From Leptospira jelokensis (GTDB taxonomy: Bacteria; Spirochaetota; Leptospiria; Leptospirales; Leptospiraceae), in contig NZ_RQGH01000040.1 of the NCBI RefSeq assembly GCF_004769635.1, positions 62,001 to 126,000 of the forward strand: a stretch of DNA of 64,000 nucleotides, read 5' to 3'. The notes below the pieces were generated by a model that was not told the origin of the DNA, made no database searches, and saw nothing but the letters and a program-made list of their open reading frames with translations. Below are positions 35,524 to 44,777 of this stretch, in pieces. Made by a program: the position numbers and the translations under genes. How positions within the stretch are numbered: the first letter of the stretch is position 1; each line of letters begins with the position of its first letter.

Positions 35524-37133
35524 GATATGTTTATTTACCGGTCCTTTGTTTTTTAGTCGGTTATTGTTCCTCGGTCACTCAGATCGAAACACTCAATCGA
35601 AGTTTTACAAAACCTAAGTTTGTCACTCCAGATATTGGAGAGTCTGAACCCCTTCCTTCGGGTAGAGATTACAGAGAACGACTGGTAAATAAATCCACTC
35701 CAAGTTTCACTCTCCTCTGGAAACAAATTCCAGAGGGGTTTTCTGCTTCCGACGTAAGTCTATTAGAGGAAAAAATCCTTTTCCCCCACTCCAAGTTGGG
35801 TGCTTACCAAAAATCACCTGCGAAACCAGATCCTAAGTTTTTTCAAGCAAATGACATTGATTTAGTTTTAGAACTCAGTTTATCAAAAGTAGCAGAAAGA
35901 TTGTCCGTGGAAGTTTTGTACAATGACCCTGTACTTTCACAAAACTTCGGAAAGGCGGTTTTCGTTTACCAAGAAGAAAAAGAACCCAAATCCAAAAATG
36001 CGAAGTCTTTTGATGTTTTCCATGGAAAAAAACACTTACTCCCGTTAACTGAATTTGTCCCGTCATATTTTTTAGAACTGTCTTCACCGTCTTCTGATGA
36101 AGTCCGCAATATCTTTACATCGTCTTTACAAGGGAAAGTCTCTGTATTTTCCACATCCCCTGGAACCACTATCTATTTGGATGGAGTTGAAATTGGAAAA
36201 GCTCCTCTCATTGGTTTCACCTTGCAAAATGGTAAACACACACTCTCCTTTGCAAAACCAGGCAAAGACCAAGTCAAACGCAACATTTTAATCCGCGCTG
36301 GAAAAACCACAAGGGTATTCCAAGAATGGAACGACGATATTTCCCAAGGAACGGTTGTTGTTTCTAGTTTTCCCGTCGGTCTTGATGTGGTCATCGACGG
36401 TCAAAAAAAGGGAAAAACTCAATATGCAGAATCGGGAGTACCTTACGGTAGTTATCCGATCCAATTCATCCGCACGACACAAGATTCCCATTTTGAATAT
36501 GCCAAAGCAGGCATCAAAATTCGACCAAAACAAATTACCTCGATCGCCTTACCAATCTCCTTGGAAGATGGAGTGGGTTGGGAGTCAGAAGAATTTTGGA
36601 ACCTCACATCTTCGTCTCCTAATTTTTCAGCTACATTCCCTGGTAAGTTGACTTTCGCGAAAAACAAGGACCTTCCGAAAGGTTGGTATGGAGTGTATTC
36701 TGAGGATCTGATACCTGATTATTTGGAAGCCGAACTTGTGTTAGACTTAAAGAAATCTTATAGCGGTGCTTTAGGCCTTTCCATTCATGACCACAACCAA
36801 AATACAATTTTAGTTTATGTGGACCAAACAGACTTTCATATCGTAAAGTTTTCAGGGAACGAATCGGAAGCACCAGTTCGTTCCTCATTTCGTTGGAACA
36901 AAGAAGATGAATTGAAAGGTCGATCCATCAAATTCGCAACCGACCTTGAGAAAAAGATGATTCGTTTGTATTTAGGTAACAAAATGGTTGAAGAATTTCC
37001 ATGGAGTTTTGAAACATTTTGGAATTTAGGAGTTCTCACTCCACATAATGCTCCTTTGGTGGGCATGCCACTTCGAGGATTAAAAATCCAATACCCAGAC
37101 ATGGTTAAGTTTGAACAAAGGTTCCAAAAATGA
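35520..37133 (+). CDS. PEGA-domain lipoprotein with C-terminal lectin-like domain
   Basis: A 537-aa lipoprotein (leader YLPVLCFLVGYC). Two PEGA repeats lie at ~200-350: VFSTSPGTTIYLDGVEIGKA and VVSSFPVGLDVVIDGQKKGK, each followed by a Y-P-I or H-T-L-type strand. PEGA domains are surface-layer-type beta folds. The C-terminal ~170 residues (GWYGVYSEDLIPDYLEAELV, IRLYLGNKMVEEFPW) look like a laminin-G/concanavalin-like sandwich. It overlaps both neighbours by 4 nt, so the three lipoproteins are made together. Confidence 0.8.
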   Translation: MRYVYLPVLCFLVGYCSSVTQIETLNRSFTKPKFVTPDIGESEPLPSGRDYRERLVNKSTPSFTLLWKQIPEGFSASDVSLLEEKILFPHSKLGAYQKSPAKPDPKFFQANDIDLVLELSLSKVAERLSVEVLYNDPVLSQNFGKAVFVYQEEKEPKSKNAKSFDVFHGKKHLLPLTEFVPSYFLELSSPSSDEVRNIFTSSLQGKVSVFSTSPGTTIYLDGVEIGKAPLIGFTLQNGKHTLSFAKPGKDQVKRNILIRAGKTTRVFQEWNDDISQGTVVVSSFPVGLDVVIDGQKKGKTQYAESGVPYGSYPIQFIRTTQDSHFEYAKAGIKIRPKQITSIALPISLEDGVGWESEEFWNLTSSSPNFSATFPGKLTFAKNKDLPKGWYGVYSEDLIPDYLEAELVLDLKKSYSGALGLSIHDHNQNTILVYVDQTDFHIVKFSGNESEAPVRSSFRWNKEDELKGRSIKFATDLEKKMIRLYLGNKMVEEFPWSFETFWNLGVLTPHNAPLVGMPLRGLKIQYPDMVKFEQRFQK

Positions 37134-40100
37134 AACAATTGATTGTTGTATCTGTTTTACTTGTAACGTTTATCGGTTGTCGTTCTCGAGATTTCCAAGC
37201 TGTCACAGTGAAAGACACTGTGGTAGAAAAATCAGCGGTATCTGACCGTCAAAAAATCGAAGAAGCACGTTCCCTCATCGCCGATGGAAGTAATGAATTC
37301 CAAAAGGGAAACATGGATGTCGCATTGGAAAAAGCAAAAGCATCCATCCAAAGTTTTGAACTTGTAGAAGGTTATGCGTTACTCGGTGCTTCCCATTACC
37401 AATTAGGCGAATATGAAAATGCAAAAAAAGCCTACGAAAATGGTAAAAACTTAGACCCCCAAAGTGAAAAAATTCTAATTGGACTTGGAACCGTACAATC
37501 CACACTCGGTGAAAACGAAGAAGCACTCGCCACCTACCAAACGTTAAACAAATTAAAACCAGAAGAATCAATTTATACTTATAAAACTGGTCTTTTATTA
37601 AAAAATTTGGGTCGTTACCAAGAAAGTTTGGTAACTCTAAAGTCCTTAGAATCAAAACAAGACTTTCCTTACCCTATCGAATTGTTAAACCAATTGGGTG
37701 ATGTGTGTTTGGAATTAAAAAAGTATGAGGAAGCTGAAAGTTATTTTGCAAGGGCTGAAAAATTAAACCCGGAACTCAAGTCAGCAAAAGATGCCAAACT
37801 CTCCACAAAAATTGCATCTCTCATCCAAAGGGGAAATGACTTTTTAAACAAAAAGAATTACCCAGAAGCAACTGCTGAATTCAAAAAAGCTACAGAACTC
37901 CAACCACAAAATGGTTCTGTTTGGTCATTTTTAGGGAATGCTCAATTATTAAATGGAAAACTAAAAGAAAGTGAAGAGAGTTTCAAAAAATCGATTTCTT
38001 TATCGGATACAAATGCAAATGCCTACGTAGGACTTTGTAATGTACTCATCCAAACACATAACTATTCTGAATGTTTAAAAACTTCGAAACAAGCGTTACA
38101 AAAAATTCCAAAAAATGCAGAGATTCGCAACAAACAAGGAATATGCGAATGGAAATGGGGTGAAGTCAAAAAAGCAACACTAAGTTTTCAAGATGCTTCT
38201 TCCTGGGATCCCAATTTTATAGAACCAAAGATGAATTTGGCTTATGTCTTAATCGATTCAGGTCGTTTTGATGAAGCACTAGATGTGTTAAAAAAAACGG
38301 AAACTCACCCGAAGGCCAAAAAGGAAGAGATCCGAAAAGCAAAAGTTTTGGCCGAATCACAAAAATTCATAGCTAGTGGTGACGTTTTTTTGCGACAAGG
38401 CAAACGCAAACAAGCGTTTGATGACTACGGAAGAGCGATGGGTGTGAATCCTGAAAACCCTGCCGTTCAAAATGCATTTGGTCGAGGTTATTTTGCCTTC
38501 AATGAATACAAAAAAGCAGAAGGTTCCTACTTAGAAGCTTACCGTATGGACAATACGAATCCAGGTGCCTTACAAGGGCTTGCTCGTGTTTACGCGAAAA
38601 CCGGTGAGTCTAAAAAAGAAAAAGAATACATCAAGAAATTAGAAACCTTATCAGCAACTGATCCGTTCAGTGCCATCACTCTTGGGCGAATTGCAGAAGA
38701 TGCAAGTAAGTGGGACGAAGCAGAATCCATCTATATGGGACTTAAAAAAAAGTTTCCAGGAAATGAAGCAGTGGATTACCGCTTGGGTAGTTTGTATTAC
38801 AAACGTGCTGTAGAAGAAAATACAAAAGAAAATTATGCTAAAGCAAATGAATACATTCAGAAGTCTAAAAAATTTACAAAAGACATTCCTGAAGTAATCG
38901 AAACTGAAAAAACTGTTTCGGAGAACTCTCGTTTTGCGGAGATATTACCCCTTGTTAAGGAAGGGAATGCGCTTTTTAATCGTAAAAAATACATTGAAGC
39001 GGTCACTCCTTACCAAAAGGCATATGATAAAGTTCCAAAGGCATCCCTCCTTGTCAAAATAGCAGAATGTTATATTGAAAAAGGGGAAGAAGAGAAAGGC
39101 CTTTCTATTTTAGAAAATGCAGTTAAGTCCAACAAAGAAAATGCGATCTCTTTTAAAGAAGGGATTTATAGTTTTTATTACAAAAAGGGTGAGTTAAAAC
39201 GAGCGGAAGATGGATTTTATGACATCTTAAAAGAAAAACCCGATTCATATTACGCTTATTATATGTTAGGACTTGTTTCTATGAAACGGAAATCCTATGA
39301 CCTTGCCATTGGTGAGTTTGATAAGTCGATATTAGTGAACCCAAATTTTGCACCGAGTAACGTTGCAAAAGGTTTAGCATTTTACAAATTAAACCAAATG
39401 GATGCCGCCAAAAGGGAATTTGAAAAAGCAAGAGCGAAGGATTCTGAGTTTGGGCTTTCGTCTTATAACTTGGCAATCGCATATTTTAATGAAGACCTAA
39501 CAAATGAAGCCAAATCGATCCTTGAGTCCATTCGCAAATCTGATCCAGATTTTATGGACGGGGAAATCCAATTGGCGTACATCTATTTTAAAGAAAACAA
39601 ATTAGATGAAGCTGAAAAAACAATTGATCGGGTATTAAAAGAAGAACCATCGGCAGAGGCATCGTTTGCGCAGTTTCGCATTTTGGATGCCAAACAAAAA
39701 CAATCTCCATCCGAAAAAACCAAATCGAAACGAAATGCTGTCAAAGAAAAAATCTTGAGGGAATATGGAGAAACCAAATATGCAAGGTTACTTCCTTCGG
39801 ATGCATTGGATGATGAACCACTCCATGTTACAGACCTAAATTTATCGGGCACTCCAGTTTCCACTCCAATTGTATACCCAAATCGAATCATTGTGAATTA
39901 TGGAACAGCGCTTGTTGGTTATGACAGGCTTACGAAAGAGCTGATTTGGAAACAATACACATCCACCCCTTTCCAATTGCTTGTAGCAGGGAAAGAACTT
40001 GTAGGAATTTCTAATGACACTGCCACAAAAATTTACCCTGAATCAGGTAAGATGACATTCAAAAAACAAGTATTAGCTGGTTGGAAAGTAAAACAAGGAA

Positions 40101-40723
40101 CAGCTGATTCGAATGGATTTTATCTCCTTTTAGAAAAAGACAAATCAAATCAAAGAAAAATTGTGCGCACCAATCCTAATTTAGAGATTCAGGAAGAATG
40201 GGTTGGGAACGATACCATCGGATTTTCGCTTTCAAGTGAAGGAAAACTGTTTGTTTTGAAAGATACCAAAAAAGATTTTTTAATCCAAGTTTTAAACCCA
40301 AACCAATCATCTGAAAAAGAAGGAAAGTTATCACAAGCAATTCCAAAAAAAGATCCAAAGGAGACCGCAAATTTCCTCGGTTGTTTGGATGAGTCTTGTT
40401 TGGTATCGCTTGGTGGTCAAATCTACGAAGGAACTGAAAAAGCAAAACTCTATGCTTTGGGTAAAACTGATTCCGTTCGTTCCGTGGTAAAAAATCCTGA
40501 TTCTATCTTGGTGAATACGGAAGATACCACCTATCTTTGGAAAGGTGGTTCTAAGTGGAAAGATAGTTATAAGTCGGAAGGAGATTTTTATTTTCCTTTG
40601 GATGGACTTGTTGTGGAAGGAAGAACCAAAGAACTATTACTCATCAAAGGAAAAGAAAAAACATCGGTTCCTTGGAAAGGGGACCGCGACGGCCTCCGCA
40701 TTAGTACAATTACTGTTGATTAA
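37130..40723 (+). CDS. Very long TPR lipoprotein with C-terminal PQQ-like beta-propeller
   Basis: A 1197-aa lipoprotein (leader VSVLLVTFIGC). Residues ~45-880 are many tetratricopeptide repeats, with the W-LG-Y-A-P pattern seen in YALLGASHYQLGEYENAKKA, WSFLGNAQLLNGKLKESEES and AYYMLGLVSMKRKSYDLAIG. A short basic linker follows. Residues ~910-1197 repeat beta-propeller blades (IVNYGTALVGYDRLTKELIW, FYLLLEKDKSNQRKIV). TPRs scaffold complexes; the propeller may bind a partner. It is last in the FecR/PEGA operon, so the three are likely subunits of one envelope complex. Confidence 0.85.
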   Translation: MKQLIVVSVLLVTFIGCRSRDFQAVTVKDTVVEKSAVSDRQKIEEARSLIADGSNEFQKGNMDVALEKAKASIQSFELVEGYALLGASHYQLGEYENAKKAYENGKNLDPQSEKILIGLGTVQSTLGENEEALATYQTLNKLKPEESIYTYKTGLLLKNLGRYQESLVTLKSLESKQDFPYPIELLNQLGDVCLELKKYEEAESYFARAEKLNPELKSAKDAKLSTKIASLIQRGNDFLNKKNYPEATAEFKKATELQPQNGSVWSFLGNAQLLNGKLKESEESFKKSISLSDTNANAYVGLCNVLIQTHNYSECLKTSKQALQKIPKNAEIRNKQGICEWKWGEVKKATLSFQDASSWDPNFIEPKMNLAYVLIDSGRFDEALDVLKKTETHPKAKKEEIRKAKVLAESQKFIASGDVFLRQGKRKQAFDDYGRAMGVNPENPAVQNAFGRGYFAFNEYKKAEGSYLEAYRMDNTNPGALQGLARVYAKTGESKKEKEYIKKLETLSATDPFSAITLGRIAEDASKWDEAESIYMGLKKKFPGNEAVDYRLGSLYYKRAVEENTKENYAKANEYIQKSKKFTKDIPEVIETEKTVSENSRFAEILPLVKEGNALFNRKKYIEAVTPYQKAYDKVPKASLLVKIAECYIEKGEEEKGLSILENAVKSNKENAISFKEGIYSFYYKKGELKRAEDGFYDILKEKPDSYYAYYMLGLVSMKRKSYDLAIGEFDKSILVNPNFAPSNVAKGLAFYKLNQMDAAKREFEKARAKDSEFGLSSYNLAIAYFNEDLTNEAKSILESIRKSDPDFMDGEIQLAYIYFKENKLDEAEKTIDRVLKEEPSAEASFAQFRILDAKQKQSPSEKTKSKRNAVKEKILREYGETKYARLLPSDALDDEPLHVTDLNLSGTPVSTPIVYPNRIIVNYGTALVGYDRLTKELIWKQYTSTPFQLLVAGKELVGISNDTATKIYPESGKMTFKKQVLAGWKVKQGTADSNGFYLLLEKDKSNQRKIVRTNPNLEIQEEWVGNDTIGFSLSSEGKLFVLKDTKKDFLIQVLNPNQSSEKEGKLSQAIPKKDPKETANFLGCLDESCLVSLGGQIYEGTEKAKLYALGKTDSVRSVVKNPDSILVNTEDTTYLWKGGSKWKDSYKSEGDFYFPLDGLVVEGRTKELLLIKGKEKTSVPWKGDRDGLRISTITVD

Positions 40724-40744
40724 GTGTTATCCCATAACAACGAT

Positions 40745-40777
40745 AAAAAATCTCCCGGAATCTTTGGATCACGGGAG
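40745..40777 (-). terminator. Rho-independent terminator of trmB
   Basis: On the minus strand CTCCCG and CGGGAG (40772-40777 and 40752-40757) form a 6-bp stem with a 14-nt loop followed by ATTTTTTATCG. It lies 22 nt past the trmB stop. On the plus strand no T-run follows. Confidence 0.7.
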
Positions 40778-40798
40778 TTAGCATAGGGATTTTTAAAA

Positions 40799-41458
40799 TT
40801 AAATTTTTTTGGTTCGTTTGAGGTAATAAATTCGTTTCCCTTCGTTTCGTTTTTCTGCTTCAAAAAACGAAATGGGAAATCCTGGCCTTTCGAATTCATA
40901 TTCATTTCCCTCCCAGGCAAAATTAGGGAACTTTCGAAAAAGTGAAATTGTCCGCCTTGCATAAGGGCCATAGTCAGTTGCAAATAAAAGTTCTCCCCCT
41001 GGTTTTAAAAGGTCATATATTTGTTGTAACATATAGGGTTGCATTAACCTGTTTTTCCAATGTTTTTTCTTTGGCCAGGGATCTGGAAAGTTGATGATGA
41101 TCGTATCAAAAATTTCTTTTTCGAGCAGTTCATCAAAAAACCATTGGAAGTTAACGGTCATATAACGGATATTCTCAAGACCCAATGTTTTTCTTTGTTT
41201 CTCTGTATGGATGATTCGGTTTACCTTTTTTTCCATCAGTAGGTAACCTGTTTGGTGGTCATTTTTTGCCAATTCGATGGCAACTTCACCCCATCCAGAA
41301 CCTAACTCTAAAACAAACCGATTCGTATCTTTTGGGAAAGAATTTTTTAGGTCGATTTTTTTCCCACGTTCGTTAGGTTGCAGGAGATAGTCAGACTGAT
41401 AGGGAGTTCGAATCGTAAACTTCCATAGTTTTTCTTGGATTTCTGGATTAACTAACAA
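40799..41458 (-). CDS. trmB: tRNA (guanine-N7-)-methyltransferase
   Basis: TrmB makes m7G46 in tRNA. Seen: LELGSGWGEVAIELAKN (SAM motif I), YLLMEKKVNRI (motif II), and the family-specific NFPDPWPKKKHWKNRLMQ with the catalytic Asp, then LKPGGELLFATDYGPYA and the C-terminal FEAEKRNEGKRIYYL. Start: the frame extends to 41569, but that would overlap the divergent 41507 gene. The TTG at 41458 is 8 nt after GGAAG and gives a normal 219-aa enzyme, so I prefer it. Confidence 0.9.
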   Translation of the reverse strand: MLVNPEIQEKLWKFTIRTPYQSDYLLQPNERGKKIDLKNSFPKDTNRFVLELGSGWGEVAIELAKNDHQTGYLLMEKKVNRIIHTEKQRKTLGLENIRYMTVNFQWFFDELLEKEIFDTIIINFPDPWPKKKHWKNRLMQPYMLQQIYDLLKPGGELLFATDYGPYARRTISLFRKFPNFAWEGNEYEFERPGFPISFFEAEKRNEGKRIYYLKRTKKI

Positions 41459-41506
41459 TTGAATTTCTTCCGATGATTTAATGTCAGGATTTTGAAAAGG
41501 AACTAA

Positions 41507-42454
41507 ATGAAAATAACTCTTTTTGGTGTTCGAGGTTCCCTTCCCACACCGACAACAAAACAGGAACAACGAGAAAAAACTTTAAAAATTCTGCATTTGG
41601 CAAAGGAAGAGTGGAAAAAGGATCCAGACGGGTTTTCAGAAGAAGGATTTATCGACCAACTTCCCATTCCACTTTCACAAGACTTAGGTGGTAACACCAC
41701 TTGTGTCCTCATCGAAGGAGAAGCGGGCGAAAAAGTCATTTTGGACATGGGGACCGGGATCCGGGTGCTTGGAAACCAACTGGCATCGGAAGCATTTAGT
41801 GGGAAAGAAATGGACATCCATATCCTTGTTTCCCATACCCATTGGGATCATATCCAAGGTTGGCCATTTTTTAAACCTGGTTACTCACCTTCAGTCAATA
41901 TTCATTTTTATTCCTGTATCCCCAATCTACAAGAACGATTGGAAAGGCAACAACACCCAGAAAACTTTCCTGTTACCTTCCAACAAATGGCTTCCAAAAA
42001 ACATTTTCATTTATGGAAAGAATTTGAATCTTATATGTTAGGTGGTCTAAAGATCATTCCGTTTGGACTACGCCATCCTGGTTCTTGTACGGGTTATCGA
42101 ATCAGAGAAGGAAATAAAATCTTTTTATTTTGCACAGATGTAGAATACCGAGAAGAAGACCGGGAACATCTTTTAAAAATGAAACCTCAGATTGCGGGAG
42201 CGGATCTCATCATCATCGATGCCCAGTACAGCACTTCAGAGGCAGAGAAAAAAATTGGTTGGGGTCATACGGCTGTAAGTAAAGCAGTTGAATTTGCGGA
42301 AATGATGGAAATTCGTTCTGTTGTTTTGACCCACCATGAACCAGACCACACGGACCATGAAGTGGCAAGGATCATTTTGGATGAAGCCCGTTTACAAAAA
42401 CCAGGTGGCATGCAGGTCCATATCGCCCATGAAGGCCAAAAATTTATCCTATAG
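41507..42454 (+). CDS. Metallo-beta-lactamase-fold hydrolase
   Basis: A 315-aa MBL-fold protein. The metal site is VSHTHWDHIQGWPFF (HxHxDH). Other features are GNTTCVLIEGEAGEKVILDM, RHPGSCTGYRI, LFCTDVEY (bridging Asp), IIDAQYS and the C-terminal VVLTHHEPDHTD. The GVRGSLPTP start is typical of a sub-family seen next to cyclic-nucleotide domains in other bacteria and of phosphodiesterase-like or RNase Z-like members. AAGGAACTAA precedes the ATG. Substrate uncertain, perhaps a phosphodiester. Confidence 0.85.
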   Translation: MKITLFGVRGSLPTPTTKQEQREKTLKILHLAKEEWKKDPDGFSEEGFIDQLPIPLSQDLGGNTTCVLIEGEAGEKVILDMGTGIRVLGNQLASEAFSGKEMDIHILVSHTHWDHIQGWPFFKPGYSPSVNIHFYSCIPNLQERLERQQHPENFPVTFQQMASKKHFHLWKEFESYMLGGLKIIPFGLRHPGSCTGYRIREGNKIFLFCTDVEYREEDREHLLKMKPQIAGADLIIIDAQYSTSEAEKKIGWGHTAVSKAVEFAEMMEIRSVVLTHHEPDHTDHEVARIILDEARLQKPGGMQVHIAHEGQKFIL

Positions 42455-42481
42455 AAGGAACGATTTCCATCCATCATTTTG

Positions 42482-42501
42482 ATCCCAATTCCGATTGGGA
42501 T
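42482..42501. other. Stem-loop between convergent genes
   Basis: ATCCCAAT (42482-42489), loop TCCG and ATTGGGAT (42494-42501) form an exact 8-bp stem with no U-tract on either side. It may be a weak bidirectional end signal for the 41507 and 42619 genes. Confidence 0.4.
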
Positions 42502-42592
42502 TATGACTGGGGTTTATGCCATAAGTGTAGATTTGAATTCCTATCCTTCCTCACTTGATTGATTACCCTTCCTTCTTTCGTGAATCAGTACT

Positions 42593-42606
42593 ACCGATTG
42601 ATCGGT
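42593..42606. promoter_or_regulatory. Palindrome ACCGAT-TG-ATCGGT
   Basis: A 14-bp interrupted palindrome of the kind bound by TetR-family dimers, but in a convergent intergenic region where no promoter is expected. Function unknown; it may be a chance site or an orphan operator. Confidence 0.25.
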
Positions 42607-42618
42607 TCCTTCCTTCAT

Positions 42619-43656
42619 TCATTCATTGATCAAATAGTTGGAGTGGTATCCTTTGCCTTCCCCTGAATATTCGGGGCAATTTAACTTTAGTTCGGCGATC
42701 CAGTGGATTTGGTATGGTTTTGCAAAAAACAATTGGATGAAAAATCGTAAAAAAGAAGAAATATTTTCTAGGGCACTCATTGTGGCAATCGGTCGCGTTC
42801 GTTTCACTGATAGTTGGCAAGATCCGTTACCAAAAGTTAATATTTCTGTTTTTGGAATCGTATAACCAGAGGTAGGTTCTTTTTCCCATTCCAATACTTC
42901 CACTTTTTCTACAGTACCTTCTAAAACTAGAGATCCTGACGGATTTAAAACCGCGACACGACGAAAATATTCACCAGGGAAGTTGGAATTGCCAATGAAG
43001 CCACCAGTAAAAATGCGATACCCATCTTTTGTTTGTGAACGAACAATCTCCCACTTCTTCGAATATTGGTAAACGGCTTCGTTTGTTAATATATGTTCAA
43101 GGCCTCCGACGCCTTTTACTTCTTCAATTACATCTTTATAACGAATGGTTCCGGTCACTGTCGAATAAGAAAATGGGATATCTGCCTGGACAAATTTACC
43201 TTTTTCGACTAAAGGAAATTTTCCATTGGAGATGGGAACACTGCCTCGTCGTGGTTTGTAATCCAATTTGATTTCCCGATCTCCGTAATTCATATAAAAT
43301 GAATAAATTCCGTTTTTATACTCCATCCAGTTGTCACCACTCCTTTGGTAAAACTGACCTTTTTTGAATTCATATTCTTCTGAATCAAATTCGCGAGTGG
43401 AATAAAAAACAGGTTGGTCCTTAGTTTTTAACAATAACGATATACCATTGTTATGTGAGCCAGGTCCAAAATTACTGACGAGAAAAGTGGCAAAGAGATT
43501 GTGCCGATCACTACGGAAGGTAAAATTCCATGCCTGTAAATACCCTTCCTCAGGGAAATGTTGGGTTTTAAAATCTTGGGCTTGTAGTCCAAAGGAAAGT
43601 ACAACGGTAAGACAACCTAACAAAACCAATCGGGAAAAATAGATTCGCCTTTGCAC
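42619..43656 (-). CDS. Secreted lipocalin/CrtC-like (AttH-like) protein
   Basis: A ~345-aa exported protein. Signal peptide LVLLGCLTVVLSFGLQAQ. The fold is beta-rich: ARG-poor strands such as FSYSTVTGTIRYKDVIEEV, the motif GVGGLEHILTN, TGGFIGNSNF and an EGTVEKVEVLEWEKEP edge resemble the double lipocalin fold of AttH, hydroxyneurosporene synthase (CrtC) and tocopherol-cyclase-like proteins. Those bind hydrophobic ligands. Start: a GTG at 43656 lies 7 nt after AGGA; a TTG two codons earlier is an alternative. Family assignment is tentative. Confidence 0.55.
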   Translation of the reverse strand: MQRRIYFSRLVLLGCLTVVLSFGLQAQDFKTQHFPEEGYLQAWNFTFRSDRHNLFATFLVSNFGPGSHNNGISLLLKTKDQPVFYSTREFDSEEYEFKKGQFYQRSGDNWMEYKNGIYSFYMNYGDREIKLDYKPRRGSVPISNGKFPLVEKGKFVQADIPFSYSTVTGTIRYKDVIEEVKGVGGLEHILTNEAVYQYSKKWEIVRSQTKDGYRIFTGGFIGNSNFPGEYFRRVAVLNPSGSLVLEGTVEKVEVLEWEKEPTSGYTIPKTEILTFGNGSCQLSVKRTRPIATMSALENISSFLRFFIQLFFAKPYQIHWIAELKLNCPEYSGEGKGYHSNYLINE

Positions 43657-43712
43657 CGACAAATCCTAAGTGGAATCTCAAAAAGAAGCAAGGTTTTTCT
43701 TGGGGATTTCCT

Positions 43713-44087
43713 CTAGATTGACAAAAGTGTGGGGACCGAGATCTGGAATAAATCACCGAGACAAACCAAGGAAAACACAGGGTGTTCTGAATTCCCAATC
43801 GTCCGCAGGCGTTCTCTCTCCTCGGCGATCCCATCAATATGGATCCAGGTTTCCATAGCATCGTTCGGTAGAATGCGGCAGGCCACTTGGTATTCAAAGT
43901 TACCAATTTTGGCAAAAAAGATCTGGACCGAGTTTGGATCAGAATCGGCCAATTGCCGTCTGAATCCAAATTGTTTGGATTTGGTCTCTCCTCTCATTTC
44001 GTAATAATGGTTCAAGATTCGGAGGATGTGTAAAAATTCTTCCTTTTTCGTTACTAGTTCTCGCCATTCCAGGTCATTCTCATTCAT
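43713..44087 (-). CDS. Conserved-looking hypothetical protein (124 aa)
   Basis: No recognised family. The N-terminal third is helical and charged (EWRELVTKKEEFLHILRILN). The rest alternates short strands (VQIFFAKIGNFEYQVACRIL) with a METWIHIDGIAEERERLR segment. No signal peptide. A plus-strand reading over the same bases is less protein-like. Divergent from the 44166 gene. Confidence 0.45.
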   Translation of the reverse strand: MNENDLEWRELVTKKEEFLHILRILNHYYEMRGETKSKQFGFRRQLADSDPNSVQIFFAKIGNFEYQVACRILPNDAMETWIHIDGIAEERERLRTIGNSEHPVFSLVCLGDLFQISVPTLLSI

Positions 44088-44165
44088 ACTGGAGGAGGTT
44101 TTCGAAATTGGTGTTTGGTTCTTAAAAACGGATTCGCACTTGAAAAATACTTTCCCCTATCCAGG

Positions 44166-44732
44166 ATGAACGAAACAGACATGGTCACGGAGATCTTAGA
44201 AATATTTTGGAAAGAGAAACTTCGTTTCGCCCAATACTGTTTTGATGAATTGGCCACACTAGATGCCCAAACCTTCCAAGAAAAGGGTAAAACTGGCAAA
44301 TCACCCCAATGGGTTCTCGGGCAAATGATTTCCTATGATAAAACCTTTCGCTTTTATCTACCGATTGCCCTGAAAATCAGTAGTTTTTTCTTTTTCCATA
44401 GCTTCAAAGACCAAGAAATCGAAAAAGATTTGGAAACGATTCGGGACCATTACACGCCACCTGCGTTCCCTTCCCATTTTTGGGAAATCCACATCACGGA
44501 AGCAAAAGAGTTAAAAATCAAAGCCCTCGATCCTTTGGTGGCCGTACAATGTGAATCGTGGAAGGAAGTTCTGACCCAATTAGAAGCAAAACTTTCTCTG
44601 ATTTCGGAATCAGATGCTTATAGAAAAAGATATACATCCCTCACTGGAATTCATACCATTTCAGGAGCGATCAATAATTCGACAGAGTTTTGTCATTACC
44701 TTTGGAATCGTCATATGGGGAATCCAAATTGA
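44166..44732 (+). CDS. DinB-like helical protein (tentative)
   Basis: A 188-aa helical protein. GKSPQWVLGQMISYDKTFRF and the later NNSTEFCHYLWNRHMGN are like the His-bearing helices of DinB/YfiT four-helix-bundle metal enzymes (H..WS.gE.l.H / n...H), but not all three histidines are obvious. ATG 44166 is used; the frame is open to a TTG at 44115. The family call is tentative. It lies 45 nt upstream of the isocitrate dehydrogenase gene. Confidence 0.4.
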   Translation: MNETDMVTEILEIFWKEKLRFAQYCFDELATLDAQTFQEKGKTGKSPQWVLGQMISYDKTFRFYLPIALKISSFFFFHSFKDQEIEKDLETIRDHYTPPAFPSHFWEIHITEAKELKIKALDPLVAVQCESWKEVLTQLEAKLSLISESDAYRKRYTSLTGIHTISGAINNSTEFCHYLWNRHMGNPN

Positions 44733-44777
44733 ATTTTATAAATGAGTATTAAAATAGAATGAGTTTAGGAGAAATCA

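Noticed and set aside
41459..41569. Longer N-terminus of TrmB
   Set aside because: It would overlap the divergent MBL-fold gene and its ribosome site; a TTG with GGAAG at 41458 gives the normal length.
43729..44004. Plus-strand open frame of 91 codons
   Set aside because: Overlaps the 124-aa minus-strand gene completely and has less protein-like composition and no ribosome site.
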